Shown: in pieces, positions 9,601-17,620 of the stretch | Layout: each line of letters opens with the position of its first letter | Position numbering within the stretch: the first letter of the stretch is position 1 | Assembly (NCBI GenBank): GCA_019456345.1 | Contig: VRUB01000010.1 | Coordinates: forward strand, 1 to 34,869 | Reading direction: 5' to 3' | From: Nitrospira sp. | GTDB taxonomy: Bacteria > Pseudomonadota > Gammaproteobacteria > Acidiferrobacterales > SPGG2 | DNA length: 34,869 nt | Made by a program: the position numbers and the translations under genes | Notes under the pieces: generated by a model | What the model was told of the DNA's origin: nothing | Databases searched by the model: none | Seen by the model: the letters and a program-made list of their open reading frames with translations, nothing else

Positions 9601-9897
9601 CAGCTTGTCCGTATCTTTCGATACGGGCTGGACTATGCCTTCACCCGATCCCCAGATCCTTGCGGATTTGGTGGCCGGGTGCGGGGCGTATTATCCATCT
9701 CCTTAAGTCTTGAGATGAATCCTAGTGTCCGCTCATCCACTTTGTCGCAGACCAGCGGGCCTATGAGTCTCTACAGGGCAGGCCTGAGGTTAGCCCCCTT
9801 CCTACCCCTCGGCGTTGCCATAGCAGTGTCTGCCTTAGGTTTCACCGATGTGAGCCCCGTTTTCACTCTACCCTTACGGGCAGAGGCGACCCTCTTG
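9601..9897 (-). mobile_element. Group I intron (IC3-like), 297 nt, no ORF, in the tmRNA T-loop
   Basis: Minus strand: P1 CGAU|C-AAGAG-GGUCG with U-G at the splice site; P2 CUCUGCCC-GUAA-GGGUAGAG; GGUGAAACCUAAGGC; UAUGGCAACGCCGAG; R GUAGAGACU; S GGUGAAGGCAUAGUCC; P9 CCGUAUC-GAAA-GAUACGG; terminal omega-G at 9601. Removing it restores the T-arm GCGGG-TTCGATT-CCCGC. Confidence 0.93.
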
Positions 9898-10114
9898 ATC
9901 GAACCCGCGTCCGCAAGCCCTCTACCGTCCGGTTCTACATGCGTAGTCTGTCTTTGTATTTAACCGACTGGTCTCCGACAGACAGGAGCGCCAGCAAGCG
10001 TAGCCCGCTTGAGATTTAACGCGCCGCTAACGGACGCAGCGGCACGCGGTCCTGCGTGAATCGACCCCTTTTATCCCTGCCCACAGGCGAACCGGGAAAA
10101 GGGGCTGGCGGGGA

Positions 10115-10147
10115 TTAGGCCGCCAGGGCGTAGTTGTCGTTGTTGGC
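10115..10147 (-). other. tmRNA tag reading frame encoding ANNDNYALAA-stop
   Basis: GCC AAC AAC GAC AAC TAC GCC CTG GCG GCC TAA preceded by UAGUU; compare E. coli ANDENYALAA. Confidence 0.93.
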
Positions 10148-10247
10148 AACTATTTGCGTGCAGCTGGATTAACGAGGAAATCTGCACCTCGGCATGCCCC
10201 GAAGGTTTCGCGACCCACGTCGAAGCCGTGTCGCCCCCGTAGGTTTT

Positions 10248-10276
10248 ATAGTAGGGATTCGGGCGTGCTGATACAA
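10248..10276 (-). promoter_or_regulatory. Putative sigma70 promoter of ssrA
   Basis: TTGTAT-N17-TACTAT on the minus strand, ending 9 nt before the tmRNA 5' end. Confidence 0.5.
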
Positions 10277-10349
10277 GTGACAAGTGAGGCGCGAGGAGTG
10301 AGGCGCCAAGAGTACACGTATGGCCCGCAGCGCTGCTTTACGTGTCGCC

Positions 10350-10835
10350 TCACCCCTTGCCCCTTACAGCCTTTAGCGCCCGCTGTTGCTCACGCTCGGC
10401 CTCACGTTGTCTGATCGCCGAGCGCTTGTCATGTTTGTGCTTGCCCTTGGCCAAGGCGATCTCGAGCTTGGCGCGACCGCGTTTCCAGTACATAGCGAGT
10501 GGCACGAGCGTGTAGCCTCGTCGATCCACTGCGCCCACCAATTTGCGGATTTCCTCGTGGTGCAGCAGCAGCTTGCGCGTGCGCCTGGGGTCCGGGCGTA
10601 TGTGAGTAGAGGCTGAGGACAACGGAGAGATGTGCGCTCCCACCAGAAACACTTCGGTTTTCCTGACCGTCACGTAGGCTTCTTTTAGTTGGGCATGACC
10701 GGATCTCAGGCTTTTTACCTCCCAGCCCTGCAGCGCGATCCCGGCCTCGAACCGCTCTTCGATAAAGTAATCGTGCCGGGCCTTCTTGTTGAGGGCAATG
10801 GTATGCGTATGGGGTTTGTTCTTCCTTTCGTTCAT
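10350..10835 (-). CDS. smpB: SsrA-binding protein SmpB
   Basis: 161 aa: [43 protein letters not shown]...[16 protein letters not shown]...[19 protein letters not shown]. Confidence 0.97.
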   Translation of the reverse strand: MNERKNKPHTHTIALNKKARHDYFIEERFEAGIALQGWEVKSLRSGHAQLKEAYVTVRKTEVFLVGAHISPLSSASTHIRPDPRRTRKLLLHHEEIRKLVGAVDRRGYTLVPLAMYWKRGRAKLEIALAKGKHKHDKRSAIRQREAEREQQRALKAVRGKG

Positions 10836-11091
10836 GAACCTGGGCGAGCGGGTCGGTTAACGCTTAGCATTCAAGCACAGATTCTTGCAGAAAAGAATTC
10901 TTGCAGGAATTTGCATGGAACCCATGCGCGGAGAGAGCAGATCAACTGATGGTGGAGGGGCACGCAGAGTTAGCGCCGCAGTCGAAAAGGACCGCATGCT
11001 AAACTTTGCCAGACGGGGACGGAGTCGTGTGGCGTGACCAGCGCGATCGTGTGAACCGAGCCAACGTGCTTGGGCAGTATTTGGGTGCACA

Positions 11092-12487
11092 ATGACAAAT
11101 TCAAAAAGCATGGCTGAAATGGTCGATACTCACGCGCAGTGGTCATCGTCTTGGGTGTTTGTATTGGCTGCCAGCGGTGCTGCCATCGGGCTCAACAATG
11201 TCTGGCAGTTCCCTTTCCTCGTGAGCGATTACGGCGGTGGCGCGTTTATTATCGTCTACATTTTTTGCGTGCTGTTGATTGGCGCACCGCTGTTGATCGC
11301 AGAAGTGATGCTCGGCCGTCGAGGGCGCGCATCTCCTGTAAATAGCATCCGCCGCCTCGCCGAGCATGCGGGACGACGCCCTGCCTGGGGCGCAATAGGC
11401 TGGCTGGGTGTGGGCGCGGGATTCTTAAATACTCTCCTATTTGAGTGTCATCGCTGGGTGGATTATGGCATATGCTGCCCGCGCAGCGATCGGAACACTG
11501 GATGGACTTACCGTCGAGGGCATGGGGAACTTGTTCACTACCTTCGTGGCCGATCCGGAAAAACAGATGCTCTGGCATACACTGTTCATCGTCATGACCA
11601 TGTTCGTGGTGGGGCGGGGCGTCAAGGCGGGCCTCGAGCCGGTCATCAAGTACAGCGTACCCTTATTGTTCGTGTTATTGATCGGCCTGCTCATCTATGC
11701 TGCCACTGTGGGAGATCTTGGACAAGCCGCCGAGCGGCTCCTTTATCCTGATTTCACCAAGCTCACACGGCTAGGAATACTCGCCGCAGCAGGGCACGCT
11801 TTCTTCAGCCTGGGGCTGGGCGTTGGCGCAATGCTGATTTATGGGGCATACCTGCACGATGACGCATCGATCCCGAAGCTTGCGCTGATCGCGGCGGGTA
11901 TCGATACGCTTGCGGGTGTTATCGGGGGGCTGGTGGTTCTGTCTGTGGTTTTTGCCGGCGGCATGGAGCCGGTGTCGCGCGCGGAGCTGATTTTTCAGGC
12001 GCTGCCGATGACGTTCGAACAGCTTCCCTTGGGGCGTGCGATGGTCACCTTGTTCTTTATTTCCCTGGTGATTGCAGCCTGGCTCTCGGGTATCGCGTTG
12101 ATAGAGCCTTTAATGGCGTGGCTTACTGAAAATTGGGGCTTGTCTCGTGCGCGCTCGGCCGCGATTTGCGGCCTGGGTGCATGGTTGGTTGGACTGATGA
12201 CAGTCCTGTCGTTTAATTACTGGGGGTTTAGCTTCAAGATCTTTGGGGCGGTTAAACGACTCGGGTTTTTTGACCTGCTACAGATCTTGACATCGGGCCT
12301 CTTGCTCCCTGTGAGCGGATTGCTCATGGCGCTGTTTGCCGGGTGGCTTCTCACGCCGGAGCTCACACGTGCAGAGCTGCGCATGCGTTCACCTTGCGCC
12401 TATGACCTTTGGCTTTGGTCGGTGCGGCTAATCATGCCCGTTTTGCTTTTGCTCGTGTTTTTCAATGCACCCAGTTTGTTTCTATGA
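11092..12487 (+). pseudogene. Sodium-dependent transporter (NSS/SNF family) with a +1 frameshift at about 11427-11429
   Basis: Frame A (11092-11751) gives ASGAAIGLNNVWQFPFLVSDYGGGAF...AGFL; frame B (11441-12487) gives SVIAGWIMAYAARA...WGFSFKIFG. Removing one A from AAA at 11427-11429 gives continuous AGFLILSYLSVIAGWIMAYAARA. Confidence 0.85.
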
Positions 12488-12930
12488 GCTCCATCCGGCG
12501 GTCGGCCTTGGTGCCCTTTAGCGCACAGCAAATGTTTAGCCTCGTGGCGGACATAGAGTCCTACCCGAAGTTTCTTCTGTGGTGTGGGGGGACAAGAATC
12601 TTGGTGCAGAACGATGATGAGGTGGTTGCGGCGATTAATATAGCCTATCACGGTATTCACAAGACTTTTACCACACGCAATCGCCTGCAGCAGGGCAAAT
12701 TGATGGAGGTGCGGCTGGTCGAAGGGCCGTTCAAGCATCTACACGGGTTCTGGCAATTTCAGGCGCTTGATAGAAGCAGCAGCAAGATTTCGCTGGATCT
12801 CGAGTTCGATTTTTCCAACAGAATACTTGAGCTAACTTTGGGCCCCGTGTTTTCAAACATTGCCAACAGCCTCATTGACGGTTTCAGTAAAAGGGCGACA
12901 GCATTGTATGGTGAGCGCCAATCACAATGA
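12484..12930 (+). CDS. ratA: RatA / COQ10-START family protein
   Basis: MSSIRRSALVPFSAQQMFSLVADIESYPKFLLWCGGTRIL...LVEGPFKHLHGFWQF; overlaps the upstream stop (ATGA). Confidence 0.88.
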   Translation: MSSIRRSALVPFSAQQMFSLVADIESYPKFLLWCGGTRILVQNDDEVVAAINIAYHGIHKTFTTRNRLQQGKLMEVRLVEGPFKHLHGFWQFQALDRSSSKISLDLEFDFSNRILELTLGPVFSNIANSLIDGFSKRATALYGERQSQ

Positions 12931-13228
12931 CCGCACGGTCATGATAGATGTTGCCTATGCCACACCGGCGAGGCAAGTGATCTATAAACTTCGTGTCGCA
13001 ACGGGCACCACAGTGGAGAAGGCGATTCGACTTTCAGGGGTGCTCGAGGCGTTCCCGGAGATCGATCTGATGCGCACGGCAATTGGCGTATTCGGTGAGC
13101 CTGCGCGGCTCGATGATCGCGTAAGCCCCGATGACCGGATCGAGATCTATCGTCCGTTGATTGCTGACCCCAAGCAGGCACGCAGGCGACGTGCAACTCG
13201 TAGCAAAAGACCCAGAGGCGCGAGATGA
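12908..13228 (+). CDS. rnfH: RnfH family ubiquitin-like protein
   Basis: VDVAYA-like MIDVAYATPARQVIYKLRVATGTTVEKAIRLSGVL...DDRVSPDDRIEIYRPLIADPKQARRRRA; follows ratA. Confidence 0.88.
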   Translation: MVSANHNDRTVMIDVAYATPARQVIYKLRVATGTTVEKAIRLSGVLEAFPEIDLMRTAIGVFGEPARLDDRVSPDDRIEIYRPLIADPKQARRRRATRSKRPRGAR

Positions 13229-13367
13229 TTCACGGTTGTTTACTTGCTGGTCGTGGCCGGCGGCAGGGGAGCTGATGGTGGTAGATCACAAGGCGGGTAA
13301 AGCTGATCCGCTGTGACGAGCCTGCGGCCACCCACCACGCCGGCCGGCGTGCCGTCCCTCGGTGTTG

Positions 13368-13721
13368 CTACCTGGAATTCTTCGTTGTCGCATCCGGGGC
13401 CTTTGGCTTCACGTCGCCGCTGATTTTCACCAGTTTGTCGTTTTCAAAAAATAGGCTGAGTTCGCGCCGTTCCATCGCTTTCTTCCCACGTTTACGAAAG
13501 AAATAATAATCCCAGCGGTTTTTATGAAACAAGTCCTCGACGAGGGGGGTGCCGAGAATAAAACGGATCTGGCGGCGGGTCATGCCGATCTTGATCTGAT
13601 CTACCATTTCTTGCGTAACTACATTGCCCTGCTGGACCTCAGGTGTATAGATACGCAGGCACCCGCCCAACAACAACACGAGGAGCAACGAGCCGGCCAG
13701 GCCCACAAATCGTTTGATCAT
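13368..13721 (-). CDS. bamE: Outer membrane assembly lipoprotein BamE (SmpA/OmlA)
   Basis: Lipobox LLGGC; YTPEVQQGNVVTQEMVDQIKIGMTRRQIRFILGTPLVEDLFHKNRWDYYF. Confidence 0.96.
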   Translation of the reverse strand: MIKRFVGLAGSLLLVLLLGGCLRIYTPEVQQGNVVTQEMVDQIKIGMTRRQIRFILGTPLVEDLFHKNRWDYYFFRKRGKKAMERRELSLFFENDKLVKISGDVKPKAPDATTKNSR

Positions 13722-13812
13722 GACATCCCAGGTAGGCTGGTTTACACTGGCGAGATCATATCGTACAGGATTCTAACCGTATAGCAGCACCCGGGCGCGC
13801 AGAGCAGATGCC

Positions 13813-14256
13813 ATGACGGGCAGTGCGGATCTTAAGAAGGCCGGATTGAAGGCCACGTTACCTCGGCTCAAGATACTGAGCATCTTGGAGGGTTCCGATA
13901 ATCCGCACCTGAGCGCGGAGGATGTATACAAAGGCCTGTTGGAGCTGGGTGAGGAAGTTGGGCTTGCTACCGTATACCGCGTGCTGACGCAATTTGAGAA
14001 TGCGGGCCTCGTTATTCGGCACAACTTTGAGGGCGGCCGTTCGGTATTCGAAATTAACCAGGGCAAGCATCACGATCATATGGTTTGTGTGGAATGCGGA
14101 CGCGTCTTTGAGTTCTACGACAGTGCCATCGAACGGCGCCAGCGTGATGTGGCCAAGGCCGTGGGATTCGTGGTCGAGGATCACGCGCACTATCTGTATG
14201 GCGTGTGCGAAGGGATGCGAGCGCGAGGGAAATGTTCAAAGATCAGTGACAAGTAG
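13813..14256 (+). CDS. fur: Ferric uptake regulator Fur
   Basis: LKKAGLKATLPRLKILSILE...HLSAEDVYKGLLELGEEVGLATVYRVLTQFENAGLV...HHDHMVCVECGRVFEF; divergent from bamE. Confidence 0.95.
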   Translation: MTGSADLKKAGLKATLPRLKILSILEGSDNPHLSAEDVYKGLLELGEEVGLATVYRVLTQFENAGLVIRHNFEGGRSVFEINQGKHHDHMVCVECGRVFEFYDSAIERRQRDVAKAVGFVVEDHAHYLYGVCEGMRARGKCSKISDK

Positions 14257-14367
14257 CAAGCGGCACCAGGGGCAAGCGGTAGGTGGCGGAGCCGATTAGA
14301 AAGGTCGTACCACACGAAGAATAAACGGTGAATTGTTAGTAGGACTAGCTATTGACCTTGCTACTTG

Positions 14368-14874
14368 TTACTTTACTTCAAGTAATACCGCAATCTCGTC
14401 GCAGTTGTTGTACTTGTAACATTTCACGCACACACCCCACACCTTTTCTGGGAGCATATCCTTGGGTACGGTCCGAAACCCCAGCTTGTGGAAAAACTCC
14501 GGAACATAAGTCAATGCCATCAACCGGCGTAGCCCAAGCGTTTTCACCTCGGCGATAATGCGTTGAACGAGTTGCTTGGCGAGGCCACGTCCTTTGTGTG
14601 TATCGGCGACCACCAGGCTGCGAACCTCTCCCAGATCTTCTGTGAAGATTTCGAGCGCTCCACACACAGCGATTTTGCCGTCGAGCTCGATGACAAAGAA
14701 TTCGCGCAAATGCCTGTAGAGCTCACTCAGGGTGCGCGGCAGCAGATTTCCTTGACTGGCATAAATGTCCAACAGCTGATGAATCTCCGGTACGTCGCCA
14801 ATAGCGGCGGCGCGCACAATTGCGGCGGAATGAGGAGCAGCGGCTTTCACTTCAGGCGGGTACGCGTTCAGCAT
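14368..14874 (-). CDS. GNAT N-acetyltransferase resembling short (ArgA-type) N-acetylglutamate synthase
   Basis: VRAAAIGDVPEIHQLLDIYASQGNLLPRTLSELYRHLREFFVIE...VRSLVVADTHKGRGLAKQLVQ...GFRTVPKDMLPEKVWGVCVKCYKYNNCDEIAV. Confidence 0.75.
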   Translation of the reverse strand: MLNAYPPEVKAAAPHSAAIVRAAAIGDVPEIHQLLDIYASQGNLLPRTLSELYRHLREFFVIELDGKIAVCGALEIFTEDLGEVRSLVVADTHKGRGLAKQLVQRIIAEVKTLGLRRLMALTYVPEFFHKLGFRTVPKDMLPEKVWGVCVKCYKYNNCDEIAVLLEVK

Positions 14875-16543
14875 TCGAGGCGCGCGCGAGCATATCGTGT
14901 GCATGGGCCAGTGTCTGCTTGCTTATCTCGATACCACCGATCATACGTGCAATCTCGCTGACGCGTTCCTCTTCGGACAGCGCTCGCACCTCGGTCGCCG
15001 TCGTGGCGCCCTGACTAGATTTGCTCACGAGTACATGATGATCGCCCAGCGCAGCTACTTGCGCCAGGTGGGTAATGCACAACACTTCACGCGTTTGGCC
15101 AAGTTTGCGTAGTTGTTGGCCTACAATTTCGGCGACGCGCCCGCCGATACCAACATCCACCTCGTCGAAGATCAATGTGGGAATGCGCCCGACGCGCGCC
15201 GTAACAACTTGCAACGCGAGGCTGATGCGCGAGAGCTCACCACCGGAGGCGACTTTGCTCAGGGTCTTGAGGGCTTGGCCAGCATTGGTGCTCACACGAA
15301 ACTCCACGCGCTCTAGCCCGAACGTGCTGGTTTCATCATCGGGCAGTGAGTCAATGTGCACTTCAAACATGCCGCCCGCCATTCCCAGGTGCTGCATCTG
15401 TGCCGTGACCTCCTTGGAGAGGCGGCGTGCGGCGGCGCGTCTTTTAGCGGACACTGTTTCTGCCACACGGAAATAGGACTCGCGCTCATTGGATATGTCC
15501 TGTTCGATCTTGCCCAGATTAAGGTCGACATCCTCCAGGTCATCGAGCTCCGTGCGTAGGCGGTTCAACACCTCAGGGAGCGCTTCAGGGCGCACTTGGT
15601 GCTTGCGCGCCAGATCGTGCAACGATGCGAGGCGCTGGTCGATCCACTGCAACCGCTGCGGATCCAGTTCTAGCGCGTCCAAGTAATGGTGCAGCTGTGA
15701 GGCGGTCTCATCAACCTGGATCGCAGCCTCGTTGAGCAGTGCAGTAAGCTCGCCCAGCTTGGGATCGTATTGGGCAAGCTGTTCGAGACCCGAGACCGCA
15801 CGTGCAAGAAGGTGAGAGATAGACGCATCTTCATCGTCGTACAGTGCTCGGGCTATATCTTGTGCGCCTGCGAGCAGCTCAGCGCCATTGGCCAGACGTG
15901 CGTGCTCCTCTTCGAGTCGCGCGACTTCATCAGTATTCAAATCGAGCGCCTCCAGCTCCCGCACCTGGTAGCGAAGCAGCTCGACATGCGCCGTGCGATT
16001 GGTCGACTGGCGACGCAGCGTGTCGGCACGATCCTGCAGCACTTTTAGCGCGTGGTAATGCTGCCCCAACGTGCGCAAGGTTTCTCCCAGACCGGCGTAG
16101 TCATCGAGGATCTGGCGTTGCCCATGGCGGCGCAGGAGGGACTGATGCTCGTGTTGCCCATGCACGTCTACCAGTAGCTGGCCGAGCTCTCGCAACATCT
16201 GCATTGGCACCGGACGGCCGTTAATAAACCCCTTTGAAGGTTTGTCTATCTCGACAACGCGGCGCACAAGACATTCCTGCTCGTCGAACAGATCGTGCGA
16301 GTCCAGCCACACGGCGGCATCTTGGTCCGGGCTCAAAGCAAAGCTCACTGTCACCTCGGCACGGTCGCAGTCGTCACGAATTACGCCGCTCTCGGCGCGA
16401 TCGCCGAGCGCCAGCGTCAAGGCATCAATGACGATGGATTTGCCGGCGCCGGTTTCCCCCGTCAGCACGGTAAAGCCGGGCTCGAAAGCAAGTTCCAGCG
16501 TAGGGACGATGGTGAAATTGCGAATGAACAGGTGCGTGAGCAT
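14852..16543 (-). CDS. recN: DNA repair protein RecN
   Basis: MLTHLFIRNFTIVPTLELAFEPGFTVLTGETGAGKSIVIDALTLALGDRAE...VDVHGQHEHQSLL...LIFDEVDVGIGGRVAEIVGQ. Confidence 0.96.
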   Translation of the reverse strand: MLTHLFIRNFTIVPTLELAFEPGFTVLTGETGAGKSIVIDALTLALGDRAESGVIRDDCDRAEVTVSFALSPDQDAAVWLDSHDLFDEQECLVRRVVEIDKPSKGFINGRPVPMQMLRELGQLLVDVHGQHEHQSLLRRHGQRQILDDYAGLGETLRTLGQHYHALKVLQDRADTLRRQSTNRTAHVELLRYQVRELEALDLNTDEVARLEEEHARLANGAELLAGAQDIARALYDDEDASISHLLARAVSGLEQLAQYDPKLGELTALLNEAAIQVDETASQLHHYLDALELDPQRLQWIDQRLASLHDLARKHQVRPEALPEVLNRLRTELDDLEDVDLNLGKIEQDISNERESYFRVAETVSAKRRAAARRLSKEVTAQMQHLGMAGGMFEVHIDSLPDDETSTFGLERVEFRVSTNAGQALKTLSKVASGGELSRISLALQVVTARVGRIPTLIFDEVDVGIGGRVAEIVGQQLRKLGQTREVLCITHLAQVAALGDHHVLVSKSSQGATTATEVRALSEEERVSEIARMIGGIEISKQTLAHAHDMLARASNAERVPA

Positions 16544-16544
16544 G

Positions 16545-17423
16545 TCAGAACTTGCCGCCCCATTGGAGCTTTGCGCGCAAGACGTCGAAATGGTTGCGCC
16601 CGCTCGGGCGCCACAGGCGTACCGGTTTGGGTGCACGACGTACAGAGATCCGGTCATGGTCTCGCAACGGGTGATGCAACTGCCCGTCGAAGGTGACATT
16701 GGCGCGCTGTTCCCTCGTCCCGGTCATAACTATTTCGACGACACTGTCGCTGCTTACGACAATCGGCCGGTCACTCAGGGTATGGGGGCAAATGGGCACG
16801 AGCACGATGGCCGGCAGTGTCGGGTGCAGAAGTGGCCCACCCGCGGACAACGCATACGCGGTCGAGCCTGTCGGGGTCGCGATGATAATTCCATCGGCAA
16901 GCATGCTGTTTACAAAGTGGCCGTCCAGGTAGGTTTCGAATTCAATTAAACGCGCCAGCTCGCCTTTATTGACAATTACGTCGTTGAAGGCCTTGGAGGT
17001 GTGCACGGTTTCGCCATTGCGGATGATGTCGGCGCACAAGAGGCAACGTTCCTCGACCTGATAATCGCCGTCTAGTATTGGGCCGAGCTCCGCCGTCATA
17101 TTCTCCGCTGGGATGTCGGTCAGAAAACCGAGCCTCCCTAGGTTGACACCGATCAGCGGGACCTCGAAATCGGCCAGGTGGCGCGCAACGCTCAACAGCG
17201 TGCCATCTCCGCCGATCACAATGGCGACATCGATCTCCCGACCGATTTCCTCCAGCGAGCGGCGAACGGCCACCGGCCCCTCGACCAGTGTGGCAGTGTT
17301 TTCCTCCAAAACCACCTGCAGCTTGCGCGCGCGTAACAGCTCGCACAGCTTGCGGATCTCTCCGCCGGCCACGCGACTGCCATACTTGCCGAACACTCCT
17401 ACGGTTCTAACGGGCGCGGTCAT
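16545..17423 (-). CDS. nadK: NAD kinase
   Basis: VAIVIGGDGTLLSVARHLADFEVPLIGVNLGRLGFLTDI; ATPTGSTAYALSAGGPLLHP. Confidence 0.95.
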   Translation of the reverse strand: MTAPVRTVGVFGKYGSRVAGGEIRKLCELLRARKLQVVLEENTATLVEGPVAVRRSLEEIGREIDVAIVIGGDGTLLSVARHLADFEVPLIGVNLGRLGFLTDIPAENMTAELGPILDGDYQVEERCLLCADIIRNGETVHTSKAFNDVIVNKGELARLIEFETYLDGHFVNSMLADGIIIATPTGSTAYALSAGGPLLHPTLPAIVLVPICPHTLSDRPIVVSSDSVVEIVMTGTREQRANVTFDGQLHHPLRDHDRISVRRAPKPVRLWRPSGRNHFDVLRAKLQWGGKF

Positions 17424-17583
17424 GCATTCATCCAATCTTGGTCTGGATAAACTAGCATAGGGCGTGGTCAACCGTAACCAAATGCCGCCGGCAGCTACGC
17501 CGGCGGTCCGGGCGCCCTGGGAGCACGGTCACCTGGTTGCGCAGGCGGGTTGACACCTCCGGGGCGTGTTGTTAGGGTGGGTT

Positions 17584-17610
17584 TTGGCACTCGAGTGTTG
17601 AGAGTGCTAA
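17584..17610. promoter_or_regulatory. CIRCE operator (HrcA binding site)
   Basis: TTGGCACTC-gagtgttga-GAGTGCTAA versus consensus TTAGCACTC-N9-GAGTGCTAA; directly upstream of hrcA. Confidence 0.95.
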
Positions 17611-17620
17611 TTAACGTACT

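Larger units (their letters stand above)
9584..10238 (-). ncRNA. ssrA: tmRNA (one-piece ssrA) interrupted by a group I intron; spliced length 358 nt
   Basis: Minus strand: 5' GGGGGCGACACGGCTTCGACG...AATAGTT-GCCAACAACGACAACTACGCCCTGGCGGCCTAA...GCATGTAGAACC...GGACGCGGGTTCGAT-[intron]-TCCCGCCGCCTCCACCA 3'. The acceptor stem GGGGGCG/CGCCTCC pairs across 7 bp with a G-U at pair 3; T-stem GCGGG/CCCGC; encoded CCA at 9586-9584. Confidence 0.96.

Noticed and set aside
9601-9897. Two-piece (permuted) tmRNA interpretation of the gap
   Set aside because: The 5' acceptor strand precedes the tag ORF in normal one-piece order, and the gap has group I core elements rather than a permuted loop.
9584-9897. 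Phage or island integration at the ssrA 3' end
   Set aside because: The insert is only 297 nt, has no integrase, and does not duplicate the ssrA 3' end.
9535-9963. 142-aa plus-strand ORF (and 9518-9706)
   Set aside because: It lies antisense to the tmRNA 3' half and group I intron; the RNA structure explains the sequence and the protein has no recognisable family.
10071-10283. 70-aa minus-strand ORF MSLVSARPNPYYKTYGG...
   Set aside because: Out-of-frame reading of the tmRNA 5' region; the real tag frame is ANNDNYALAA.
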